Below, piece by piece: positions 1 through 6,853 of a stretch of DNA of 46,344 nucleotides. The notes under the pieces were generated by a model. The model did no database searches. It saw nothing but the letters and a program-made list of their open reading frames with translations, and was not told the DNA's origin. This DNA is from a virus. Location: positions 1-46,344 of the IMG/VR virus record IMGVR_UViG_3300035019_000001; one strand, given 5' to 3'. Position 1 is the first letter of the stretch, and every line of letters starts with the position of its first letter. Both the position numbers and the translations under genes were made by a program.

Positions 1-75
1 GAGAACCGCGAGCCGTCCAGCTTGCAGTAGCGGTGGTAGTTTCTCCATCCTCTTACTAGAGGAGCCAGTCGAGTT
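1..75 (+). ncRNA. 3' part of a probable type V-K CAST tracrRNA (runs off the window)
   Basis: This stretch resembles the 3' region of tracrRNAs that work with Cas12k. A purine-rich GCAGTAGCGGTGGTAG segment is followed by a tight hairpin (CCTCT, TACT loop, AGAGG at about 50-63). Directly after it, AGCCAGTC can partly pair with the GGTGGGCT near the 3' end of the CRISPR repeats found 300 bases downstream. The same order (hairpin, then short anti-repeat) is known from ShCAST-type tracrRNAs. The 5' part and cas12k would lie left of the window. The assignment rests on remembered family structure and on the neighbouring V-K-like array, not on an alignment. Confidence 0.55.
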
Positions 76-160
76 GCTTTAACGATTGCCCCATCGCTAG
101 AACAGTTGACGATACGTTTAATTTTTCGGCGTTGCATAATGGAGAGATGAATAAGGTGAT

Positions 161-337
161 TCTCTGCAGTGCCCGGAATGCCAGTCTACTCACATTCGGA
201 AGAATGGAAAACGCAAAGACAAGCAAAATCATATCTGCGTGGACTGTGGGCGACAGTTCATCGATAGCTATGACCCCCCTCAAGGCTACTCGGAGGACGT
301 CAAACGAGAATGCTTGCTGATGTACACGTACATTTAA
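161..337 (+). pseudogene. IS1-family transposase, N-terminal remnant
   Basis: The frame starting at 161 encodes a zinc-ribbon N-terminus of IS1-type transposases: CPEC near the start, a basic KNGKRK segment, then CVDCGRQF and a GYSEDVKRECL stretch. There is no start codon in frame (a TAA lies just upstream) and the catalytic C-terminal DDE part is missing. The reading frame ends in TAA at 335-337, just after it runs into a transposon-end sequence. It sits between the tracrRNA and the CRISPR array, where intact V-K CASTs have no transposase. It is therefore an insertion that was later cut down, probably by a deletion that also removed part of the array. Confidence 0.75.
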
Positions 338-351
338 TGTGCGAATGTACA
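321..351. mobile_element. Orphan CAST end fragment fused to a half repeat
   Basis: ACATTTAATGTGCGAA followed by TGTACA (346-351) repeats the terminal sequence found at the true transposon end (1158-1179). Here only one TnsB-type site remains, and the outer TGTACA abuts position 17 of a CRISPR repeat (352). A second TGTACA at 321-326 may belong to the IS1 coding sequence. The arrangement looks like the tip of another CAST copy that landed in the first repeat and later lost its interior. Confidence 0.55.
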
Positions 352-697
352 CAGACATGGGTGGGCTGAAAGGGCAATTCGTCCTGTTCGCCATCCCTCA
401 TCGATTGCGTTGCAATCGCCTTCCCAGACATGGGTGGGCTGAAAGATGCCTTCACGAAGACATTTCTCTTTTAGCTCAGTGTTGCAATCGCCTTCCCAGA
501 CATGGGTGGGCTGAAAGACTCCATAGCGAAAGTCGTTTTTGTCGTTGCTGAGTTGCAATCGCCTTCCCAGACATGGGTGGGCTGAAAGTTTACTGCGCGA
601 TCGCGTTTCAACTATAAAACCTACGTTGCAATCGCCTTCCCAGACATGGGTGGGCTGAAAGATTTCAAGGCTGCGTTCATAATATCTATTCAGGAAA
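352..697 (+). CRISPR. Short type V-K-like CRISPR array, first repeat truncated
   Basis: Four complete, identical 37-base repeats lie at 409-445, 481-517, 552-588 and 625-661. Each starts GTTGCAATCGCC and ends CATGGGTGGGCTGAAAG. A 21-base 3' half repeat lies at 352-372. Spacers are 373-408 (36), 446-480 (35), 518-551 (34) and 589-624 (36); a last spacer probably begins at 662. The GGGTGGGYTGAAAG 3' end is the form seen in Cas12k (V-K) repeats and sets the orientation to plus. Spacer 589-624 contains a HIP1-like core (GCGATCGC), so it probably came from cyanobacterial or cyanophage DNA. No spacer was seen to match the rest of this window. There are no adaptation genes here. Confidence 0.88.
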
Positions 698-744
698 TTT
701 CAGATTTATGTACCTGTAGCATCCTAAGCATCACAAGAAATTGC

Positions 745-800
745 GTTGCTCCAGCTACTGTAAATGGGGAGGACTGAAAGGCGCATCTTAATGGCATGAT
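745..800 (+). ncRNA. Delocalised CAST guide: atypical repeat plus tRNA-Ala-matching spacer
   Basis: A degenerate repeat (745-780) keeps GTTGC at its 5' end and GGACTGAAAG at its 3' end but differs in the middle from the array repeats. It is followed by the spacer GCGCATCTTAATGGCAT (781-797). The tRNA-Ala gene reads GCGCATCTCAATGGCAT, so 16 of 17 bases match, and the three bases 5' of the protospacer in the intact tRNA are GTA, which fits the GTN PAM of Cas12k. Separate guides of this type, with about 17 matching bases to a tRNA gene, are how V-K CASTs home to chromosomal sites. The protospacer is 45936-45952 (minus strand), with a second copy at 1217-1233. Confidence 0.82.
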
Positions 801-1010
801 GCAATGAAACTAGCGTTGCCATTGAAGTGCAAAAAAGATAGAGAAAGAGATTAGCCATACTCTTATTTGTTGATCAAGCTTCTACTCAAGCAACGTTTGT
901 TGAGCTGGAATAATGCACAATTAGCACGGAACTGATTTACGGTTCAGCAGACCACCTACACCGACACCAATCTGCAAGTTTTCAAACAACCTAGCAGAAA
1001 TTGTTCGAAG

Positions 1011-1179
1011 CGACATTAATGTGCGAACCGTGAGATTAACGACAAATGCGACATTAATGTGTGAATAGCAAGAATCTATTGATTAACGACATTAATGTGC
1101 GAAACTACAGCCGAAACGCCAAAAATCGTCGAAAACGACATTAATTTGCGAATCGCGACATTTAATGTGCGAATGTACA
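1011..1179. mobile_element. CAST transposon end with five TnsB-type binding repeats
   Basis: Five copies of CGACATTAATGTGCGAA or close variants lie in direct orientation at 1011-1027, 1049-1065, 1087-1103, 1136-1152 and 1156-1173. The last is followed by the terminal TGTACA (1174-1179). Read inward from the end, the motif is TTCGCANNTTAATGTCG, the type of repeated TnsB site seen at ends of V-K CASTs. As it lies on the CRISPR side, it corresponds to the right end. The DNA from 801 to 1010 between guide and end shows no gene. Target DNA (tRNA-Ala 3' fragment) begins directly at 1180. Confidence 0.85.
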
Positions 1180-1248
1180 TATGGAGCTAAGCGGATTCGA
1201 ACCGCTGACCCTCTCAATGCCATTGAGATGCGCCTCTCAATCATGCCT
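1180..1248 (-). repeat. attL: tRNA-Ala 3' fragment with an internal deletion
   Basis: Positions 1180-1233 are identical to 45899-45952, which hold the 3' three quarters of tRNA-Ala(GGC): anticodon arm, variable loop, T arm, acceptor 3' strand. Homology then resumes at 1234-1248 with the DNA that lies upstream of the tRNA 5' end at the right side (CAATCATGCC). This copy therefore lacks about 27 bases (acceptor 5' strand and D arm) and cannot form a tRNA. It lies between the CAST end and the phage integrase gene, and marks the left boundary of the phage. Confidence 0.8.
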
Positions 1249-1297
1249 CCTGAAGCCCAATTCTGTAAGCACTCTATTTATGAAGGGGGATTGACCC

Positions 1298-1314
1298 TTG
1301 CATAGAGTTGCATA
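1298..1314. promoter_or_regulatory. Putative integrase arm-type site, left
   Basis: TTGCATAGAGTTGCATA contains two TTGCATA units 10 bases apart. A 17-base copy with one mismatch lies near the other end of the element (45760-45776). Paired short repeats at both ends, just inside the attachment cores, are expected of arm sites bound by the integrase N-terminal domain. The left site overlaps the start region of the integrase gene, so it could also control that gene. Confidence 0.5.
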
Positions 1315-1319
1315 AAGAA

Positions 1320-2390
1320 ATGAAGCCTTTAATCGTCAGAAAGAATTCTAATAGTTGCATTATCAGGTGGAACTATGATAATGATTCTTATTCTCTTACA
1401 TGGGGTAAATACTCTGACCCTTCTGATAGAGCTAAGCTTGAATTAGCAGGTAAGTTAATCTACCAGGATTGCTTAACTAACAACTTTGATACTTCTCTCA
1501 ATAAATATAAATGCTGGCTATTAGGGATTGTTCCAGACGTTAATAGTTACTCTAAAGTTAAGTGCCCCTCACTAATCACACTTTTAGAAGAACGTCTAGA
1601 GAATCTATACAGTAGTGCTGATCAATCAGTTCTGAATTTATTAAAGCAGTATAAAATCTCTGTTGATAATCCCTGTAAAGCTAAAGACTTTCTAAAGTGG
1701 ATTCAGAATAGAGGAGTAGCTACATCCACTCAGAAACGCTATCTAGCCGTTCTACAAGTAGTTAGAAAAGATTTATTCGGTCATCTGAAGGTTAAATTAG
1801 AAGGTAAACCTAGACCTAGACCCCTTACTATTGAACAAGTACATAGATTTATAGCTGAATTAGAACGATCTCCTAACTACTGCCATTATGTAGACTTCTT
1901 TCTGTTTTTATTTAATTCTGGACTCAGGATTAATGAAGCTATAGGTCTTAGATGGCAAGACGTTGATTTAGATAATAGAGAGATTCAAGTTTATCAATCT
2001 CTAATAAGAAATAGAGGTAAAATCTCAACTCGAATTAGAAAAACCACTAAAACTTCAAAGCATAGAGTAGTTCCCATCAATAATAAAGTATGTGACATTC
2101 TTACTAATAGAAAGTCTAAGGATTCAAAAGGCTCAGACCTAATATTCTTATCTCATAAAGGTAAACCAATTGATGACCATACTCTAAGTCAAAGATGCTG
2201 GAGAATAACTTTAGAGAAGTCAGATATTCCACATCGACCTATGAGAGTAACTAGAAGTACTTTTGTTAGTCATTGTGCTGCTTCTGGAATGGAGCCTGCT
2301 AATATTGCTCAGATTACAGGTCACGATGTAAAGATTCTATATGAGAATTATTTAGGGGCAATCAATAAACCCATTCTACCTGAACTATAA
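1320..2390 (+). CDS. int: Tyrosine-type site-specific integrase
   Basis: Recombinase of the phage, expected to join attP to the tRNA-Ala gene. Numbered from the ATG at 1320 (356 residues), the C-terminal catalytic domain shows the first arginine in SGLRINEAIGLR (R203), a lysine-rich beta-hairpin before HRVVPI, RVTRSTF (R312, with Arg in the place of the usual His), GHDVK (H335) and the nucleophile in YENYL (Y344). The N-terminal part has an arm-binding-like region and a SAM-like core-binding domain. A TTG at 1308 would give four more residues but lies inside the putative arm site, so ATG is preferred. The gene is next to attL, the usual place for a phage integrase. Confidence 0.9.
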   Translation: MKPLIVRKNSNSCIIRWNYDNDSYSLTWGKYSDPSDRAKLELAGKLIYQDCLTNNFDTSLNKYKCWLLGIVPDVNSYSKVKCPSLITLLEERLENLYSSADQSVLNLLKQYKISVDNPCKAKDFLKWIQNRGVATSTQKRYLAVLQVVRKDLFGHLKVKLEGKPRPRPLTIEQVHRFIAELERSPNYCHYVDFFLFLFNSGLRINEAIGLRWQDVDLDNREIQVYQSLIRNRGKISTRIRKTTKTSKHRVVPINNKVCDILTNRKSKDSKGSDLIFLSHKGKPIDDHTLSQRCWRITLEKSDIPHRPMRVTRSTFVSHCAASGMEPANIAQITGHDVKILYENYLGAINKPILPEL

Positions 2391-2417
2391 TTAGGCGTAC
2401 AAAAGGAGATAAATAGT

Positions 2418-2663
2418 ATGAAAGTCGAAATCAATTTAGATTGTGACATGAATCTATGTTTAACTTACCTACTTTTTGCAGTAGCGGCTGTAGAGATTGA
2501 GCCTCCTAAGGAAGACAATACGCTTATCTGCTACGAAAGGGATGTTGAAGGTAAGCCTCAAATTATGAAAATCGAAATAACTCCCTCAGAAATTGATGAA
2601 TTAGATGAGCAGAGAATTAAATGGTATTTACAACGTAAGGATAGTTTAAAGAAGTCCCACTAA
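2418..2663 (+). CDS. Small acidic protein, paralogue of next gene
   Basis: 81 residues, preceded by a good ribosome binding site (AAGGAG about 9 bases upstream). It starts MKVEINLDCD and is rich in Glu and Asp with a Lys-rich tail. The N-terminus resembles that of the next small protein (MKIQIDIDSD), so the two are probably diverged copies of one early phage gene. No family is recognised. It lies 27 bases after the integrase and may be co-transcribed with it. Confidence 0.65.
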   Translation: MKVEINLDCDMNLCLTYLLFAVAAVEIEPPKEDNTLICYERDVEGKPQIMKIEITPSEIDELDEQRIKWYLQRKDSLKKSH

Positions 2664-2729
2664 TAAAATGATTGAATCTGTGGGTGTTGATTACGTTAAA
2701 CTTAGAGTTATTCGCCTCCTTAATTAACC

Positions 2730-2990
2730 ATGAAGATTCAAATAGATATCGACTCTGATAATACTCCTGTAGCTTGTGTACTCTTTGAGGTTAGTCTAAG
2801 AGGTATTTTGGGTGTAGATGAACTTGAAAATGATTTAAGTTTTAATTTGGAGGGTAAAGAAATACATATTTCTGAGAAATTAACAGTTGAAGAACGCCGT
2901 TATTTCAGGAAATGGTTTGAGAATTGGATTTACAGATATATTGCGAAGGAGATGCCCCTAATTGATCTTAAGAATCGCCCACATTCTTAA
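2730..2990 (+). CDS. Small protein, paralogue of preceding gene
   Basis: 86 residues. Starts MKIQIDIDSDN, similar in pattern to the previous gene, and shares an acidic middle followed by a short helical C-terminal part (RRYFRKWFENW). Function not recognised. No clear ribosome binding site is visible upstream. It is the last gene before the terminator at 3012-3039, so the integrase and the two small genes may form one transcript. Confidence 0.6.
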   Translation: MKIQIDIDSDNTPVACVLFEVSLRGILGVDELENDLSFNLEGKEIHISEKLTVEERRYFRKWFENWIYRYIAKEMPLIDLKNRPHS

Positions 2991-3011
2991 GCACCATTAA
3001 ATCTAAACTTT

Positions 3012-3039
3012 GAGAGTAAATAAACCTACTCTCTTTTTT
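3012..3039 (+). terminator. Rho-independent terminator touching the next start codon
   Basis: GAGAGTA and TACTCTC form a 7-bp stem with an 8-base loop, followed by six T. The next gene's ATG begins on the base after the last T. Confidence 0.75.
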
Positions 3040-3327
3040 ATGTATAACTTCCTGAACTTCTGTATCAGCTTCATCCAGTCAATTATTAATACTCTAAAAG
3101 TTAATCCATTAATCACCTTATCTATCATCTTCCTATTCGTCGATAAGACCCTATTCATAGCCTTCCTAACTGGAGCTATAGGATTTACATTAGGTGTAGT
3201 TAGTGGACGTTCTGACGGTATTCTAAGTACATATCAGACTGATGAAGAAACAGTACAGCAAATACTTTCAGAAGTTAATTCGCGTCGTTCAGAATTCTAT
3301 TTAGATGAGGATGAGACTGATATATAA
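3040..3327 (+). CDS. Small membrane protein
   Basis: 95 residues from the ATG at 3040; a TTG at 3010 would add ten, but the sequence between is a terminator hairpin. Two hydrophobic stretches (around FCISFIQSIINT and ITLSIIFLFV to FLTGAIGFTLGVVSG) suggest two membrane passes, followed by an acidic C-terminal tail (residues 70-95). There is no ribosome binding site, because the T-run of the terminator abuts the start. Function unknown. It could be expressed by terminator read-through only. Confidence 0.5.
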   Translation: MYNFLNFCISFIQSIINTLKVNPLITLSIIFLFVDKTLFIAFLTGAIGFTLGVVSGRSDGILSTYQTDEETVQQILSEVNSRRSEFYLDEDETDI

Positions 3328-3334
3328 AAATAGA

Positions 3335-3373
3335 GAGAGAGTTAAGCCTCTACCAAAAGTACTTAACTCTCTC
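3335..3373. terminator. Bidirectional terminator between convergent genes
   Basis: Perfect 12-bp stem (GAGAGAGTTAAG / CTTAACTCTCTC) with a 15-base loop. On the minus strand it is followed by a T-rich stretch. It separates the plus-strand membrane protein from the minus-strand gene ending at 3407. Confidence 0.7.
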
Positions 3374-3406
3374 CAGTTATCCCTTAGATTATGCATCAGT
3401 GAGGCT

Positions 3407-3811
3407 TCAATCATCCCACTGAGTTCTGTCAACTTGATACCAAATTACTACATCAGATATATTACACGCACCTTGACTGCACCTGAAAAATACTGTAACG
3501 GGATTGCCATGCTGATTAAAAGCAGGCAGGAAGTTAAATGACTCCCAGTAAACAGTTCTTATATTGGCTGGAAAAGAACCATCAAACATAATGGCTTCAT
3601 CAGTTATGTCATCGAGATAAACTCTAAAGGAAGTTGCCTCTGAAGTCGTAATCTTAAAGGCTAGGACTGGTTTTCTTGATCCCCCCGTCACGACAATATC
3701 ATCAGGAACTCCAAATTCTAACTCTTGATTACTATTTGAGCCTGTACCAGTAAGCGGAAAAGATGCATCAGAAAGGACTTGGTAGTCAGCAAGAGAAGTA
3801 CTATTAGCCAT
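3407..3811 (-). CDS. Unknown protein, possible virion or beta-rich protein
   Basis: 134 residues with a start MANSTSLADYQVL preceded by GGAG. Rich in Ser, Thr, Gly and beta-forming residues, with two cysteines near the C-terminus (RCSQGACN). There is no membrane segment. The composition resembles small structural or decoration proteins, but no family is recognised. It is the only minus-strand gene in the early region and stands alone, so it may be a moron expressed apart from the late operon. Confidence 0.55.
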   Translation of the reverse strand: MANSTSLADYQVLSDASFPLTGTGSNSNQELEFGVPDDIVVTGGSRKPVLAFKITTSEATSFRVYLDDITDEAIMFDGSFPANIRTVYWESFNFLPAFNQHGNPVTVFFRCSQGACNISDVVIWYQVDRTQWDD

Positions 3812-4168
3812 AGAATCTGCTCCAATCTGTTAACTGCTTCTAGGCTAGATTCTTAATGAATTAAGTACATTACCCACATGGGTACTATTCAATAGGTTGA
3901 GCTATAAGGAATGAATTTAACTTCCAGACACCCCTATATATTGAAGTAAAGGAATCTACTAAATCTACATGTAGTTAGTGTAGTTATCTTGTAATATTTT
4001 TAATTTTTGAAATGTAGATGTAATTAAACCTCAATTAGAGAGTTACTAATTGAGGTTCTTTTATTGGCAGTTATAACGCCCACTTTCTAAATATCAATCC
4101 TGATAAATTCATGAATATGGGAGTAAAAACATATCCTTAATCAATATTTATAAAACTGAATAATTCGG
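3812..4168. other. Divergent intergenic region
   Basis: 357 bases without a gene, between a minus-strand gene and the plus-strand gene at 4169. It is very AT-rich and must hold the promoters of both. The only clear structure is the hairpin at 4027-4064. Confidence 0.5.
4027..4064 (+). terminator. Terminator-like hairpin with no gene before it
   Basis: Perfect 12-bp stem (AACCTCAATTAG / CTAATTGAGGTT) followed by CTTTTATT. On the plus strand no gene precedes it within this region, so it would end a short untranslated transcript or act as a leader attenuator for the gene at 4169. Confidence 0.55.
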
Positions 4169-5311
4169 ATGAATACTACTTTAAATTTAAAAGATTCTAT
4201 TCTCGCTAAAAATCCTAATGCTGATATAACCATTATTTCTAAACTTACAGATTTAATTGAAAAGCATAATATCAGTTGGGTTCCTAGTTCAAGTAAAACT
4301 GGAAGCTACTTTATTATGAGTGAGCTTAGTATAGCTAAAGGACTTACTAAGGATGATTATCAAAAGCATTGGGCTTGTGAAAAGAAAGAATCGACGACAT
4401 CCGAAGAAGGGATGTCGTCAGAATGCAGCCCTAGCAACACTTCTGACAACCGCTATCAAAGAGCGGTCGTCAACCCTAACCTTAAGCCAAAACCTGTAAG
4501 ACCTTCTGAATCCACGAGTTCTGAAAAAGGGAACCCGTCACTACCTGGTAAAAGCTTCAAGTTAGAAGGTGCAAAACTTAAGACTTTTAAGAGACTCTAC
4601 CTTGAATGTACAGGTAAAGACTTAGGAAGAATTAATTCTATTTGGGTTGGCGACTTTGAACATGCCTACAGCTACTTAGTTCAAGGATCTACAGAAGCGG
4701 CTCAAGGTTTTCAATCCTTAGGTTCTGATGCGATCACTCAAGCAGCCCTAGAGCCTATTGAAGATGTGACTCGTAGAGAGCTTAATGGGATTGGCCTTTC
4801 TGAGGAACAGATTCAGGATCAACTTCTATTACTCTGCAATCACGGTTACTACAAACTGGAACCAGAACAGAGTGTAAAAGACTTTCCTCAAAGTAAATGT
4901 GTAGTTAGAAGGTTTGACCTAGTTCACAAACGTCCTGACAAACACAAACGTAAAGTAGTTACAATCTACGAACTGAAGAGAAACGTAATTGATCTCTGTG
5001 ACGTTATCACTACGATTGAAGCTAAGCGCTATGTAGAGCTAGGCAAGTTAGCTTACAACACTGAGCATGTGAAGCTAATTATGGTCGCTCCCTTTGGTGG
5101 TACTCAAGAAGCCTGTATGAAAGCGGCTGAGTATGGTATTGAAATTATGACCCTTCAAGTTTTAAGTAATGAACTAATGAAGTCAGCTTTAAGGAAGCAT
5201 CCATTAGATCCTTACTTTGTAACTGAAACATTAGCTAAGAAGTTTGAAAAGATTCTATCTAACCCTGCTTTACCTGCTGCTAAGCCTGCACCTATTCTAA
5301 AGTCTGCTTAA
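4169..5311 (+). CDS. PD-(D/E)XK nuclease-like protein
   Basis: 380 residues in three parts. Residues 1-75 are a small helical N-terminal region. About 75-125 are a low-complexity Ser/Pro/Glu linker encoded by palindromic DNA. From about 130 on is a globular domain with RRFDLVHKR, a gap, then VTIYELKRN: an Asp followed by a beta-strand ending in ELK, the pattern of PD-(D/E)XK nucleases, then VKLIMVAPFGGT. Such proteins in phages act in DNA processing or recombination. It lies upstream of the partition-like genes. Nuclease activity is inferred from the motif only. Confidence 0.6.
   Translation: MNTTLNLKDSILAKNPNADITIISKLTDLIEKHNISWVPSSSKTGSYFIMSELSIAKGLTKDDYQKHWACEKKESTTSEEGMSSECSPSNTSDNRYQRAVVNPNLKPKPVRPSESTSSEKGNPSLPGKSFKLEGAKLKTFKRLYLECTGKDLGRINSIWVGDFEHAYSYLVQGSTEAAQGFQSLGSDAITQAALEPIEDVTRRELNGIGLSEEQIQDQLLLLCNHGYYKLEPEQSVKDFPQSKCVVRRFDLVHKRPDKHKRKVVTIYELKRNVIDLCDVITTIEAKRYVELGKLAYNTEHVKLIMVAPFGGTQEACMKAAEYGIEIMTLQVLSNELMKSALRKHPLDPYFVTETLAKKFEKILSNPALPAAKPAPILKSA
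4393..4538. repeat. Three successive palindromes inside a coding sequence
   Basis: GACGACATCC/GGATGTCGTC (4393-4419, perfect), TGACAACCGCT/AGCGGTCGTCA (4444-4472, one wobble) and ACGAGTTC/GAACCCGT (4514-4538, one mismatch) follow each other in frame. They are richer in GC than the surrounding phage DNA and encode only the linker of the nuclease-like protein. Confidence 0.7.
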
Positions 5312-5334
5312 AATAAAACCTAAATTAAATTCTG

Positions 5335-5364
5335 AACCCTTCTATTAATTAGAGGGGTTTTTAT
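5335..5364 (+). terminator. Rho-independent terminator after the nuclease-like gene
   Basis: AACCCTTCT and AGAGGGGTT form a stem with two G-U/C-type imperfections and a 7-base loop, followed by TTTATTG. It lies 24 bases after the stop codon. Confidence 0.7.
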
Positions 5365-5388
5365 TGTATTTACCCTTATATCTATTTG

Positions 5389-5515
5389 TATCTAATCATA
5401 TTCAATTAGATATATTCTGATTCTTTTTAACCTTCACCTATTGCTTTTATGGATTCATTTATATACTATTAGATAAGAAAGGAGAAAAAAGTATTCATTT
5501 GTATTAAATTAGATA
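5389..5515. promoter_or_regulatory. TTAGATA repeat region upstream of the ParM-like gene
   Basis: TTAGATA occurs at 5406-5412, 5469-5475 and 5509-5515 and in inverse orientation at 5389-5395; the first two form an inverted repeat. Actin-type partition operons usually carry their centromere and operator repeats directly upstream of parM, where ParR binds. This makes the region a candidate parC/operator, though the repeats are short and AT-rich. Confidence 0.45.
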
Positions 5516-5550
5516 TGTCACTAATTGAAGGTAATTTAGAGGAATTAGAA

Positions 5551-6624
5551 ATGAGTTCAAATTTATTTGTTGGTTTTGATATTGGCAACTTACATTCTCG
5601 TGTTTCAGCTAATGAGTTCAAGAATATGAGTGAGAGCTATGTACTTGAATTAGAAGCAGGAACTTACCCTAAAGCATTCAAATGCATTAAAGATAGTAGT
5701 GACTCTAAATTTTGGGAGAATAAAGAATTTCTAGTTGGTAAGCCTGCATTAGATTTTAATCCTAAAAGAGGGGATAGAGTTCTAGATGATAATGACCATA
5801 AAGCTAAATTGGCTCTACCACTTCTTGTAGCTTTAGTGTGGGAGAAGATTGAGACTGAAGACACTTTAATTCAATTAGGTATATCAGTTCCTAATGCTTC
5901 AGCACTAGAAGATAAGGTTATAAGCCACTTAAAAGGAAGGTTTAGATTTGAGTTTAATGGGGTCAAGAAAACTTTTCAGATTAAAGTAGTTAAGGTTTAT
6001 TTTGAAGGTCAAGGTGTCATCAAGCAGCAAAAAGGAATTGATAGAAACATTCTAATGCTTGACTTAGGTTCAGACACCTTAATTGTTTCTCAGTTTGAAG
6101 GTTACGCCTGTAAGAATAGTATCCCTTTAGAAAGTGCTGGAGTCCGTTCATTAATCACTAATATCATCGGCTCTCCTGAAATTAACTCTCCTAAATATCT
6201 AGGTAAGACTCCCACTTTTCAGGAAGTTCTAGATATGTTTGAACGTAATACTCCTTATGTAATTGACGGTGTAGAAATTACAGAGCTTGTCAATAAGTTA
6301 GCCCTTACTTGGATCACTGAAGGACTTAAGGAGAGTAAGAGAGTGATGAAGAATGCTTTCCTTGATTCAAGCTCTTTAGTCGCTACAGGAGGAGGATGTG
6401 AGATTCCAGTAGTTAGTGACTTTCTAATTAGTAACGGCTTCAGAGTCGCTTCTAATCCCATCTGGGATAACGCTGATGGAATGGTGCGAGCAGTTGGTCA
6501 GAAGTTTGAAACTAGTATTACTTTAGGGAATTTCAATAAAGCCAGAACTAAAAAAGCTTCTAAAAAGATTAGTAATGTAGTTGATATCAAATCTAAAGCA
6601 GTTGAGGTACAGATTAATGGCTAA
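5551..6624 (+). CDS. Actin-like ParM-type segregation ATPase
   Basis: Actin-fold protein of about 357 residues. The first phosphate loop is FVGFDIGNLHSRV near the N-terminus, the second is LMLDLGSDTLIV in the middle, and the adenosine motif is VATGGGCEIPVV near residue 290. These are the diagnostic motifs of ParM/Alp-type actins that push plasmid copies apart. The ATG at 5551 has GAGG 9 bases upstream and starts just before the first motif; an in-frame ATG at 5515 adds twelve residues but lies inside the TTAGATA repeats. It overlaps the next gene by 8 bases. Its presence in a phage with an integrase suggests that the element can also be kept as a plasmid. Confidence 0.82.
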   Translation: MSSNLFVGFDIGNLHSRVSANEFKNMSESYVLELEAGTYPKAFKCIKDSSDSKFWENKEFLVGKPALDFNPKRGDRVLDDNDHKAKLALPLLVALVWEKIETEDTLIQLGISVPNASALEDKVISHLKGRFRFEFNGVKKTFQIKVVKVYFEGQGVIKQQKGIDRNILMLDLGSDTLIVSQFEGYACKNSIPLESAGVRSLITNIIGSPEINSPKYLGKTPTFQEVLDMFERNTPYVIDGVEITELVNKLALTWITEGLKESKRVMKNAFLDSSSLVATGGGCEIPVVSDFLISNGFRVASNPIWDNADGMVRAVGQKFETSITLGNFNKARTKKASKKISNVVDIKSKAVEVQING

Positions 6625-6853
6625 TCCAGTATCTCAAATGAAAGTTAATCAAGAGATGATCAATCGGGTAAAGCAGAAGTGTAATCCTAACTTTATTGGA
6701 AATGATAGGCAGTTTATTGAATGGCTTTTAACTAATATTGATGCAGGTATTCACCCCTTTTCTCAGACTATAACTGACAGTCATATTAAGGAAGCCCCTG
6801 AAGTCATAGAGGAGGAAGTAAAGCAGACTGGTTGGCAAGATGATGAAATGTAG
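6617..6853 (+). CDS. Small ParR-like partner of the actin-like protein
   Basis: 78 residues from the ATG at 6617, inside the end of the preceding gene, so translation is probably coupled. The basic N-terminal half (MKVNQEMINRVKQK) could form a ribbon-helix-helix or HTH DNA-binding domain. The C-terminal tail is acidic (EAPEVIEEEVKQTGWQDDEM). A small DNA-binding adaptor with an acidic tail directly after parM is the usual place of ParR. The identification rests on position and composition. Confidence 0.6.
   Translation: MANPVSQMKVNQEMINRVKQKCNPNFIGNDRQFIEWLLTNIDAGIHPFSQTITDSHIKEAPEVIEEEVKQTGWQDDEM

Noticed and set aside
334-558. Open reading frames on both strands across the CRISPR array with repeated peptide units
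   Set aside because: They are translations of the 37-base repeats and cannot be separated from the array.
373-624. Spacers of the array targeting the phage in this window
   Set aside because: No match was seen by eye; a proper search on both strands would be needed to claim one.
3305-3541. 78-residue plus-strand frame
   Set aside because: It overlaps the end of one gene, a terminator hairpin and the end of a convergent gene.
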